64,000 nt of DNA, from NCBI GenBank assembly GCA_022483465.1, contig JAKVNF010000004.1:43501-107500 (forward strand), read 5' to 3'. The stretch's first letter is position 1. Each line of letters opens with the position of its first letter. Source of the DNA: Lachnospiraceae bacterium (GTDB taxonomy: Bacteria; Bacillota; Clostridia; Lachnospirales; Lachnospiraceae). Shown here one piece after another: positions 46,921 through 54,624 of this stretch. Position numbers and translations under genes: made by a program. The notes below the pieces were generated by a model, which saw only the letters and a list, made by a program, of their open reading frames with translations, made no database searches and was not told where the DNA came from.

Positions 46921-47133
46921 TCAACCCTGGATGAATGCAAGGACCTCTTCGTAAGTTTTCGTACTTTTCTTCATCGCCGTGGAGATCGCTTTCAGTGCTT
47001 TCTGCTCTTTCTTCCTCTGGAGCTCCTTCAGCCTTTTCTGCTCATCATCGTATTTCGCCTTTACTTTATCAACCGCGTCTTGCTGCTTTCTGATTGCTTC
47101 ATCGATCTGGGCAAATGAACTCTGTTCTTCCAT
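46921..47133 (-). CDS. Small coiled-coil protein of the IS1634-like element
   Basis: The 70-residue product (MEEQSSFAQIDEAIRKQQDA, then a long charged helix KVKAKYDDEQKRLKELQRKK) is almost entirely a predicted coiled coil with many Lys, Glu and Gln residues. It starts 17 bases after the transposase stop and is probably co-transcribed. The accessory ORF of the IS4-like element at 9.5-10.3 kb also ends in a coiled coil, though the two share no clear sequence similarity. Its role in transposition is unknown. Confidence 0.65.
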   Translation of the reverse strand: MEEQSSFAQIDEAIRKQQDAVDKVKAKYDDEQKRLKELQRKKEQKALKAISTAMKKSTKTYEEVLAFIQG

Positions 47134-47150
47134 TGCGTAAACCTCCTCTT

Positions 47151-48863
47151 CTATTCCTCACTGCTCTCTGCAGCGGTCTGATCGTATTTCTCAAACTGAT
47201 CGGCAAGCTTCTCTGCTTCCCGCTTCACAGTTCCGCTATTCATGCCAAACGCGGAAAGGATCATTTTCTGATTTTTCGTAACTGCGTAATCCATGTGATA
47301 TCGGCCATCTGTGAGTTTCGTCATCTGAATCATTTCCAGCTCGGCAAGCGCACCAGGCACTGTCATGAAATTCGGGTCATCCCCATTCTTATCCTTTTGG
47401 TCTTTCAGAAGACTGTAGATTTCACTGCGGACCGTCAGTGCGAGGAATTCAATAAAAATCTTGGATGATGCGGATCCTGTCGATGCCACCCGTATCGTCG
47501 CATCCCCAAGAAAGCTCTTGTCACTTCCAAAGAGTTTTTCCGATGCATCACGGCTTTTGTAAATCCTGTAAGCAGTCACTGCATCCATTTCCTCTGACGT
47601 GATGATTGCGAAGTATCCACACGTTTTCAGCTCTGCTTCAATGACATCTGTTTTCTCCACTGCAGTCACAAAGACCTCCGGGTCTTTTGGATCCATTATG
47701 ATGTCGAAGTAATTCTCATAATCCTTCGGAATCGTCACTTTCTTTCCTGTGAGCTTTTTCAGCTTTTCCCCGATTTCGGAAATTTTGTCCTCCAGAGTCT
47801 TGCGCTCTACGTGCTCCTTGAACGTGGAGTGATACAGATGGAAATACCTCTCACGGTCCGCAAGATCAGCCTTTTCCGTCATGCCATAGACTCCACTGTT
47901 GTTGATCTTGCAATCCCGCTTTTCTTCAAACAGCCCGCGGTGCTCCAGAATCATTTTGCTGATCAGATCCTTTTGACCCTTGCACATGATTATGAAGCTC
48001 AAACCGTTTTTATCCAGATACCGCAGATTGTCTTCTGAGAAATATCCCCGATCTATGATGAACGTCGCTTTGCTATACCCATAGCCTTTTGCCTTACCAA
48101 CGATGTACGCAAGCTGAGAAACATCCGGTATACTGCCGGGATACCATTCATAGAACAATGGCATCCTGTTATCCAGATCGTATCCAATCGCATAATTGAA
48201 GATCTTTCCTTTTACGCCATCCTTGGAATGCCCCGGTTCCGCCGTTTCGATATCTCCGGACTGACAGTGCTTGTTCGTCGAATCATAGGATATATTCACC
48301 TTCTGATTGTGATCTCTGTCTGCATTCCAGTCATTTAAGAATCCCTGGATCTGTTCATCCGTGATGGAACCGAGCAGATTCGAAATCGACGAATCACTGT
48401 ACCGATGCATGCTGTCCGTAAACAGCGGATGGTTGAATGTGTAGATGGGATAATACAGTGCCTTGTTATCCTCTGTGACGATGGAGTATGCCATCAGATC
48501 CATGATCTTTCCGGCATCTTTTGCTTCGAAATGCTGGAGCAGTTTTTTCTTCATTTTGAGTTTTTCCATCACCTTCTGGATGATCAGAAACGCCCCAAAG
48601 TTGATTGTTACCGACCTCGTCGGATCCACCTCTTCCGGCGGATATGCCAGATCCGGGAAATAGATCATGAAGTTCTCGTTGGGGTACATCTTGTCCAACT
48701 GATCCTTTACCCGTTTTCCGATAATCTTGTGCTTCGACAGTGTATACTTTTTGTCTTTATCGTATTTTCGTTCCTCGGCGTATCGAACGTACTCAGTCCC
48801 GTTTTTAGAAAGATACGTAATGCCCTTAACGTCCGGAATGCCCACCGGCGTCGTGAGATACAT
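47151..48863 (-). CDS. IS1634-like transposase
   Basis: A 570-residue DDE transposase of the IS1634/IS4 superfamily. Likely catalytic segments are VNISYDSTNKHC (first Asp, about residue 195), ATFIIDRGYFSEDN (second Asp, about 262) and the late YRIYKSRDASEKLFGSDKS (Glu about 430). The N-terminal region has the ITYLSKNGTEYVRYAEERKY module found at the start of such proteins. The ATG at 48863 gives MYLTTPVGIPDVKG. The gene is open throughout and may be active. Confidence 0.85.
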   Translation of the reverse strand: MYLTTPVGIPDVKGITYLSKNGTEYVRYAEERKYDKDKKYTLSKHKIIGKRVKDQLDKMYPNENFMIYFPDLAYPPEEVDPTRSVTINFGAFLIIQKVMEKLKMKKKLLQHFEAKDAGKIMDLMAYSIVTEDNKALYYPIYTFNHPLFTDSMHRYSDSSISNLLGSITDEQIQGFLNDWNADRDHNQKVNISYDSTNKHCQSGDIETAEPGHSKDGVKGKIFNYAIGYDLDNRMPLFYEWYPGSIPDVSQLAYIVGKAKGYGYSKATFIIDRGYFSEDNLRYLDKNGLSFIIMCKGQKDLISKMILEHRGLFEEKRDCKINNSGVYGMTEKADLADRERYFHLYHSTFKEHVERKTLEDKISEIGEKLKKLTGKKVTIPKDYENYFDIIMDPKDPEVFVTAVEKTDVIEAELKTCGYFAIITSEEMDAVTAYRIYKSRDASEKLFGSDKSFLGDATIRVASTGSASSKIFIEFLALTVRSEIYSLLKDQKDKNGDDPNFMTVPGALAELEMIQMTKLTDGRYHMDYAVTKNQKMILSAFGMNSGTVKREAEKLADQFEKYDQTAAESSEE

Positions 48864-49731
48864 GAATCGTCCTCCCTTCCGAAATACGAGTTATACTTTC
48901 TCACTCGTATTGTCTCACTTTTTCGTCCTAAAAGCAAGCATAGAAAAAGCCGCAAACCGTTATTTTTCAACGTTTTGCGGCTCTCGCTATTTGACTCTCA
49001 CTGGATTCGAGTGAGAAGATTATTGGAAGTTCAGGGAGAGCTCCGCGCGCTTCCTCCCACGCCATTCGAGATCACCCATTGGGAGATGGGCTACAAGGTG
49101 CAGAAGGACTTCCACGTCAGGTACAGGCGGAACTCTTACTCCTGCCCTTACCAGTACTACCGGAAGAAGGTAGACCTGCTTGTTTCAAGTACCACCCTCA
49201 CGATCTACTACAAGGGAGCAAGGCTCACCTCGCATCCGCTGTTTCCGTCGTTTGCAAAGAACAAGTACTCTACGCATCCGGAGGATATGCCGCCGCAGTT
49301 CCAAAACCTCTCCCCCTGGACAGAAGATCGCTATAGGAGCTGGGCCAAGTCAATCGGGCCGCATACCAGCACCGTCATTGACATGCTCTTCCGAAGCGTG
49401 AAGATCCCAGAGCAGGCGTATAACTCCTGCCATGCGGTGCTCGCATTGAGCAAAAAGTACTCACCGGAACGGCTGGAAACCTCCTGCGAAATCGCCTTGT
49501 CACGCGGAATTCCCCTGCCGCGGTACCGGATCCTGAACACCATCCTCTCTGACAGCCAGGATATCGTGTATCGGGAAAAGGAAGCCGCTTATGAGAAGGA
49601 GCAGGGACAGAAGGCAACAGGAGGCTTTCTGCGGGGGAGCAGTTATTACCAGAATGCATCTGGAAATCACAGTGCGTCTGGGCAGGTTCAGAGCAGTTCA
49701 GACGGTCAGAGCAGTAAGGAGGCAGCTGCCA

Positions 49732-50520
49732 ATGGCAATGCTTGATGCAGAAACCGACCGCAAGCTCCGGGTGCTGGGCGTCCCGGAGATGGTTGTTGCG
49801 TATCAGGAACAAACGAAATCCATGGATCGGGTCAACCAGCCGTTTGAGAAGCGGCTTGCTGAACTGGTCGATGCAGCCTATCAGGCCAAGTACAACGAGA
49901 AAGTAGAGCATCTCCTGAAGGCTGCTCATCTCAGGATTCCCACTGCGGATGTCACTCAGATCCTGTACGACGATAAGAGGCCATTCAGCAGGGAGCTTGT
50001 GGATGAACTCGCCACCTGCCACTTCGTGGAGCAGCACACGAGTCTGATCATCCAGGGTTATCCCAGCTCAGGCAAGACTTACCTGTCCTGTGCCTTCGCG
50101 AAAGAGGCGTGCAAGAAGCACTACAAGACCGCTTACATCCGGATGAGTGATCTTCTCAGCGCTGATGAAGAGGCACGCATATCCGGGATTCGCGAGGAGA
50201 AGCGGCTGCTGCGGAAGTACAGCCAGTACCAGGTACTCGTAATCGACGAATGGCTCACCACTGGCGTAGATGAGGATGAGGTTCGCTTTCTATATGAGTT
50301 GGCAGAGCGCCGCTTCGACTCCACCAGTACGATTTTCGCCACCCTTCATGACAAAGCCGAATGGCTGGCCTGTCTTGGAGAGGGGGCCCTCTCCGAGTCG
50401 ATCATCGAGAGGTTTACACACAATGTCATCGTACTGAACACTGGAGAGAACGACTTCCGGGCAGTTTTCGAGCACCGGGATCCGCCATCTCTGGGCTCCT
50501 TCGGGGCGACAGCCAACTGA
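49732..50520 (+). CDS. istB: IS21 helper ATPase IstB
   Basis: A 262-residue AAA+ ATPase that stimulates IstA-mediated transposition. Walker A is QGYPSSGKTYL (about residues 107-114), and Walker B is YQVLVIDEWL. It starts at ATG 49732 with AAGGAGG upstream and overlaps the end of istA by 14 bases, the usual IS21 arrangement. The protein itself looks intact, but its transcription from the istA promoter is interrupted by the nested elements. A strong hairpin follows at 50564-50592. Confidence 0.93.
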   Translation: MAMLDAETDRKLRVLGVPEMVVAYQEQTKSMDRVNQPFEKRLAELVDAAYQAKYNEKVEHLLKAAHLRIPTADVTQILYDDKRPFSRELVDELATCHFVEQHTSLIIQGYPSSGKTYLSCAFAKEACKKHYKTAYIRMSDLLSADEEARISGIREEKRLLRKYSQYQVLVIDEWLTTGVDEDEVRFLYELAERRFDSTSTIFATLHDKAEWLACLGEGALSESIIERFTHNVIVLNTGENDFRAVFEHRDPPSLGSFGATAN

Positions 50521-50563
50521 AGGTGGCACTGAAGAGCGGAAACAGAGGTTTAATTCACGGAAG

Positions 50564-50592
50564 GCATGCTCCGTCCACACGACGGAGCATGC
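50564..50592 (+). terminator. Hairpin downstream of istB
   Basis: GCATGCTCCGTC and GACGGAGCATGC pair perfectly around CACAC. The T-run after it is weak (TTCATTGTT). Confidence 0.65.
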
Positions 50593-50650
50593 TTCATTGT
50601 TCCGGAATACTCACTTCGTAAGCGAATCGCAAGCTCAGCCGACTAAAGTC

Positions 50651-50693
50651 CTCAAACTTCCCACTTGGTCCGACCCTCGAAAAACGTTGAAAA
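50651..50693. repeat. Solo end of the IS4-family element
   Basis: These 43 bases begin CTCAAACTTCCCACTTGGTC and match the right end of the IS4 element at 24461-26109 (read from 26109 inwards) with one mismatch. No transposase follows. It abuts the luxS-operon terminator and is probably left over from a deletion or abortive event. Confidence 0.8.
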
Positions 50694-50699
50694 CAAAAA

Positions 50700-50721
50700 G
50701 GAGCCCGCCGAAGCGGACTCC
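50700..50721 (-). terminator. Terminator of the luxS-TPR operon
   Basis: GGAGTCCGC-TTCG-GCGGGCTCC followed by TTTTTGTTTT on the minus strand, ten bases after the TPR gene. Confidence 0.85.
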
Positions 50722-50730
50722 CCTGGGTGC

Positions 50731-51441
50731 TCAGTTGCGTTCTGATGTGCGCTGTTTCAGTTCCCGGATCTTCTCCGCGATCCCCGCATCCTGCGAGAGG
50801 TCGTACACCATGCCCAGGCAGTCGAGGGCCTGGGTCAGATTCCCCGCCCCCTCCGCCTCCTGGGAGGCGCGCACGAGAAGGGCCATCGTGACCGAGGCGG
50901 CGGTCAGGGGGACGCCCGCCTTTTTGAGCGCGTCCATGACCTCCTCCCGGGAGGGCTCCGCCCCCGTCCGCTTCATGGCGGTGTCGAGAAAGCGGATCTC
51001 GTTCTCTGCCTCGCGGCTTTCCTGAAAGTACGTGGAATAGCGGTAGAGGGCCCTTGCGAGGGCCGGCTGGTACTTTTCGAGGCACCAGAGTCCCCGCCAG
51101 CGGTAGTAGGCAGCAAGCTCCGCCCTGGTGCAGACGTAGGGGTACAGGGCCTTGGTCTCCGCGGCCACCCGGTCCAGATCCTTCAGGTGGTAGGCACAGG
51201 AGATCAAATGGAGCCGGATGTCGCAGCGCGCGGGGTTTAGCTTCTCTGCCCGCTCCCAGTTCTGCATGGCGCCGACCATGCCGCCCGTCTTCTCCTGCTC
51301 CAGGGCCCTCGTGACGATCGGCGTCAGGAGGTCCTCCTGACTCACCTCGTACGCCCCGGGGCGCTCATAGTACTCAAACAGGTAGAGCTCTGCGATGTGC
51401 CGGATGCAGACCACCCTGGGGCTGCCGGATGTTTCGCTCAT
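50731..51441 (-). CDS. TPR-like helical protein
   Basis: The 236-residue product has no signal peptide. It has the helix-rich, alanine- and tyrosine-spaced pattern of tetratricopeptide repeats, for example GGMVGAMQNWERAEKLNPAR, LHLISCAYHLKDLDRVAAET and YYRWRGLWCLEKYQPALARA. The ATG overlaps the stop of luxS by four bases (ATGA), so the two are translated together. It may be a scaffold or a partner of the methyl-cycle enzyme or of a signalling step; nothing in the sequence says which. Confidence 0.75.
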   Translation of the reverse strand: MSETSGSPRVVCIRHIAELYLFEYYERPGAYEVSQEDLLTPIVTRALEQEKTGGMVGAMQNWERAEKLNPARCDIRLHLISCAYHLKDLDRVAAETKALYPYVCTRAELAAYYRWRGLWCLEKYQPALARALYRYSTYFQESREAENEIRFLDTAMKRTGAEPSREEVMDALKKAGVPLTAASVTMALLVRASQEAEGAGNLTQALDCLGMVYDLSQDAGIAEKIRELKQRTSERN

Positions 51442-51917
51442 TCCGGGTACACCAGATGGTCCTTCGTGATCCCGTAGAGCGTGTGATCCAGGTACCGCTT
51501 TGCGAGATACTTTGCCATGCCCAGGTTCTGATCCAGGTAATTGCCGCAGTCCCTCGGCGCGGCCCCGGGGATCTCCCCCTCGTAGTCCCGGATGAACTCA
51601 AACATCCCAGTGACAAGCGGCACCACCTCCTCCGAGGTGAGGCGCCCAGCCAGCAGAAGGTAGAAGCCGGTGCGGCAGCCCATGGGCCCGAAGTAGACGA
51701 TGCGGTCCTTCCAGTCGGGGTCGTTGCGCAGGTAGGTGGCCCCCAGGTGCTCGATCGTGTGGACCTCTGCGGTGTTCATGACCGGCTCCCGGTTGGGCGC
51801 CGTCATACGAAGGTCAAAGGTGGTGATGTCCGCATTCTGATACCGGTCCACCCGGGAGACGTAGACACCGGGCTCCAGCTTTTCATGGTTGATGGTAAAA
51901 CTCGTGATCTTTTCCAT
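51438..51917 (-). CDS. luxS: S-ribosylhomocysteine lyase LuxS
   Basis: LuxS splits S-ribosylhomocysteine to homocysteine and the autoinducer-2 precursor DPD, in the activated methyl cycle of the cytoplasm. The 159-residue protein has the metal-binding H-x-x-E-H motif HTIEHL (His53, His57), the third ligand Cys124 in RDCGNY, and the catalytic Cys81 in GPMGCRTGFY. The start MEKITSFTINH is well defined. It overlaps the TPR gene downstream and lies 14 bases after the LTA-synthase-like gene, suggesting a shared transcript. Confidence 0.97.
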   Translation of the reverse strand: MEKITSFTINHEKLEPGVYVSRVDRYQNADITTFDLRMTAPNREPVMNTAEVHTIEHLGATYLRNDPDWKDRIVYFGPMGCRTGFYLLLAGRLTSEEVVPLVTGMFEFIRDYEGEIPGAAPRDCGNYLDQNLGMAKYLAKRYLDHTLYGITKDHLVYPE

Positions 51918-51931
51918 AGGAATTTCCTTTC

Positions 51932-54562
51932 TCAGCTCCCCGGTTCCGCCGCGGCAAACAAGGACAGATCCGTGCCCGACTTGCCAAACAGGGCGTAGTA
52001 AGCCGCTTTCTTATAATCCTGCAGGATATCGACTTCGTCAAGGTTCTCGATGCTGTGCCAGGTGCCGTCGGTGGTCTGGTAGCCGAGAAGGTTGATGGCG
52101 TTCACCTCATTCTGCACGTCCTCCAAAAACAGGTCGTAGGCGGAGAGCTGCGCGCCCGCGTTCTGCAGCAGGTACTCGCCGAGGAAGCCCGGGCTTGTGG
52201 TATCCACTTCTTCGCTGTCCAGGTCGTAGTTGGCCCACATGACATAGGGCACCGTGTACTTCTTCTCCAGGGTCTCCACGGAGGCATTCTCCTCGTACAT
52301 CTCGGGGCAGAGGGCCTTGTAGACCTCGTCGTCCATGCCGGGCTGGTGGTCGCCGAACATCAGGATGATCGTCTTCTCATCCACCTGGGAGAAGTAGTCC
52401 GTCAGCTCCTGGAAGGCCTCATCCGTCGCATGGGCGAGGGAGAGGTACTCCTGGAGCTGGGCGTAGGAGTCAAGGGTCTCATCCGTCGGGTGGACGGTGA
52501 CATCCACCGCAGGGACCGAGGAGTTGTAGCCGCCGTGGTTCTGCATCGTGACGTTAAAGAGGAAGAACGGCTCCCCCTCCTGCTTGTTCTCGTAGAGCTC
52601 GATGACGTCCTGGAAGTCCGAGGCGTCGCTGACATAGGAGCGCATCCTCGTCCGGTAGGTGTAGTCGTAGTTGTCGCTGTTCAAGAACTCATCAAAGCCC
52701 AGGAGCGGGTAGACCTTGTAGCGCTTATAGCCGCTGGCGAGGTAGGGGTGGAAGGCCGTCGCGGAAAAGCCCTGGCCCTTTAACAGCCGCGCCATCGACT
52801 CCGTGTCGGAGTTGATGTACTGGGTGTAGGGGACGCTCCCCGAGTCCAAAAAGGCCACGCTGTTGCCGGTCAGGAACTCGTACTCGGTGTCCGCCGTGGT
52901 GCCGCCAAAGACCGAGGAGAGCATCCAGCCCTTGCGGACATGATCGCCGGAGAGGGAGTGGATGTAGGGCATGTCGTCGACATCCGTGGAGAAGCCGTAG
53001 GTCGTCGGAAGATCCGCCAGGGCCTCATCCATGATGACGATCACGTTGACGGCGGGATCGGTCTTGGTCTTGTTGACACTTGCCGCGTCATCCTCGTAGC
53101 TTGCCAGCTGTGTCTCGGTCTCCTCCTTGTTGTAGCCGTCCGGGACCGGATCCTCCAGGGTCTTCTGGGCGTAGGCCAGGTACGAGAGCACATATCCGTT
53201 GTGCTTGGTCGCGGTGTTGGTGTTCCAGAGGGACACGTAGGGGATCGTGACGGGCAGGTACAAGAGCGCTGCCGCGCAGCACCCCACCGCGATCAGCTCC
53301 TTGGTCCAGGTCCGCTTTTGGTAGACGTCGGCGGACTCCAGGTGCACCGCCAGGAACAGGCAGGCAAAGCTGACATAGACCAGGAAGAGCTCCCTTGTCA
53401 CGTCCAGCTGATAGGAGCCGATGACGTTCTTTGCGGTCTCCGCCATGGAGAGGTCGGAGAGCTCAAAGGCCTGGCCCCGCCACTCAAAGTAGTAGTGGTT
53501 GATGCCGGCCACGACCAGCCAGAAGATGAGCGGCAGGTAGTAGCAGTAGCGCCGCCCCTTGGGGCCGGGGATCAGGCACCAGGCCGCGGTGTACAGGAGG
53601 GCGTAGACCAAGAGGTTCCCCAGCACCGCGATCGGCTTGTCCAGGTGAAACTGGTCGCTGTAGAGGATCTCCGTCATCGCAAAGCTGCAGATGGAGAGGA
53701 GGAGGATCCGAACGCCCGGCCACTCTGGTTTGGTCCTGCCGCCCTCCCGGTAGTCCGGGCGAAGGACAAAGAGCAGGAACAGGGAGGTCGACGCGTACAG
53801 GGTCAGGTAGTAGACCATCGTGTAGGTCTCGAGGTCCTGGGTCAGATAGGTCCAGACAAAAACCCCGGCGTGGATTGCATGGAGAACCCCCACGGCGATG
53901 TAAAAGCCGATGCGGGGGCGCTTCTTTCCAAGCCCGCGAAGGGCTTCCCCGTTTGCCACGGCCGTGCGCCGAAGGCTCCAGAGGACCAGCTCCAACAGGA
54001 CCGCTGCCGCCGCAAGGAAGGCAAACAGGCGAAGCCCCGTCGTCACAAAGTGCAGGTGCGGGTTGATCGTCACATAGCCCAGGTTGTAGCTCACGCCCCG
54101 GAGGGTCACCGGCTCCATGGACAGGGCCGTGACCTGATCCTGCGGGGTTGCGTCCTTGAAGTCGATGTAGTTGATGCCGTTGTCCAGGATCACGCTGGAC
54201 TCCCGTGCGGGCCCCAGCAGCGTGATGTAGCTTCGGCAGTTGTCGCGGGAGACGTTGTAGGCCTCATAGGAGACCTCCCGGACCGGGATCGGCTCCTCCA
54301 GTGTGTAATAGATGTTTGTGGTGTTCTGAGTGCTGCGCAGCAGGGTCCCCTCCAGGGAGAGCCCCGTCAGGTTTGCCCCGTCCCCGGTGAACTCACTGCA
54401 GGTCAGGATCTCCTGGGGATAGGAGACACACAGGTAGATCGTCCGGATGCTCGTCCCCACAAACAGGACGAGGATCGTCAGGGACAGGACCAGCACCAGC
54501 CGCTTGTTGTGTTCCCAGGCGTTTTTCAGAGTGCGCCGTACTCCTTCCAACCATTTTGTCAT
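51932..54562 (-). CDS. LTA synthase/phosphoglycerol transferase-like membrane sulfatase-fold protein
   Basis: A large protein (about 876 residues) with an N-terminal membrane helix (LVLVLSLTILVLFVGTSIRT), an extracytoplasmic beta-rich domain (about 40-170), a block of further membrane helices (about 180-450) and a C-terminal alkaline-phosphatase-fold domain (about 520-860). In that domain VIVIMDEALADL and FGGTTADTEYEFLTG (nucleophile Thr) and MFGDHQPGMDD correspond to the LtaS metal and catalytic segments. It probably transfers phosphoglycerol from lipid to a wall polymer. ATG 54562 has GGAG upstream; a longer reading crosses a terminator. Unlike LtaS it has an extra N-terminal domain. Confidence 0.88.
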   Translation of the reverse strand: MTKWLEGVRRTLKNAWEHNKRLVLVLSLTILVLFVGTSIRTIYLCVSYPQEILTCSEFTGDGANLTGLSLEGTLLRSTQNTTNIYYTLEEPIPVREVSYEAYNVSRDNCRSYITLLGPARESSVILDNGINYIDFKDATPQDQVTALSMEPVTLRGVSYNLGYVTINPHLHFVTTGLRLFAFLAAAAVLLELVLWSLRRTAVANGEALRGLGKKRPRIGFYIAVGVLHAIHAGVFVWTYLTQDLETYTMVYYLTLYASTSLFLLFVLRPDYREGGRTKPEWPGVRILLLSICSFAMTEILYSDQFHLDKPIAVLGNLLVYALLYTAAWCLIPGPKGRRYCYYLPLIFWLVVAGINHYYFEWRGQAFELSDLSMAETAKNVIGSYQLDVTRELFLVYVSFACLFLAVHLESADVYQKRTWTKELIAVGCCAAALLYLPVTIPYVSLWNTNTATKHNGYVLSYLAYAQKTLEDPVPDGYNKEETETQLASYEDDAASVNKTKTDPAVNVIVIMDEALADLPTTYGFSTDVDDMPYIHSLSGDHVRKGWMLSSVFGGTTADTEYEFLTGNSVAFLDSGSVPYTQYINSDTESMARLLKGQGFSATAFHPYLASGYKRYKVYPLLGFDEFLNSDNYDYTYRTRMRSYVSDASDFQDVIELYENKQEGEPFFLFNVTMQNHGGYNSSVPAVDVTVHPTDETLDSYAQLQEYLSLAHATDEAFQELTDYFSQVDEKTIILMFGDHQPGMDDEVYKALCPEMYEENASVETLEKKYTVPYVMWANYDLDSEEVDTTSPGFLGEYLLQNAGAQLSAYDLFLEDVQNEVNAINLLGYQTTDGTWHSIENLDEVDILQDYKKAAYYALFGKSGTDLSLFAAAEPGS

Positions 54563-54583
54563 GATAACCGCTCCAAAAATGCA

Positions 54584-54616
54584 GGGCCCGGAGGGCAGCT
54601 TCCGCCCTCCGGGTCC
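54584..54616 (-). terminator. Terminator between carboxypeptidase and LTA-synthase-like genes
   Basis: GGACCCGGAGGGC and GCCCTCCGGGCCC pair around a short loop. On the minus strand it is followed by TGCATTTTTGG. It may partly separate the two genes. Confidence 0.7.
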
Positions 54617-54624
54617 CCCTGATG

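Larger units (their letters stand above)
46829..49032. mobile_element. IS1634-like element with accessory ORF
   Basis: About 2204 bp flanked by a 9-bp direct repeat AGGGAGAGC (46820-46828 and 49033-49041). The ends share TTAACTTCCA / TGGAAGTTC as a short inverted repeat. It encodes a transposase and a small coiled-coil protein on the minus strand, with hairpins just inside both ends. It lies inside istA, 20 bases from the IS1182 insertion. Confidence 0.85.
43904..49745 (+). pseudogene. istA: IS21 transposase IstA, split by two insertion sequences
   Basis: The start (ATG 43904, AGGAGG five bases before) reads MARKIPVKIIVQLKDAGISQ with a helix-turn-helix. The core has PGEAVQVDWAGDTMHY (first Asp) and RKIICDNLKAGV (second Asp). 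At 44835 the frame reaches RYEVF. The next piece (46803-46828) reads MSEEKGE, and the last piece (from 49033) reads LRALPPTPFEITHWEMGYKV through to KEAAANGNA. Target duplications ATTCAT and AGGGAGAGC mark the two insertions; deleting both elements and one copy of each duplication restores one open frame. The full product would be about 550 residues. Confidence 0.88.
43800..50600. mobile_element. IS21-family element containing two nested insertion sequences
   Basis: The istA and istB genes define the element; its exact ends were not resolved. istA is interrupted by an IS1182 copy (44836-46802) and an IS1634-like element (46829-49032). Without these the element would be about 2.6 kb, a normal IS21 size. 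Confidence 0.75.
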
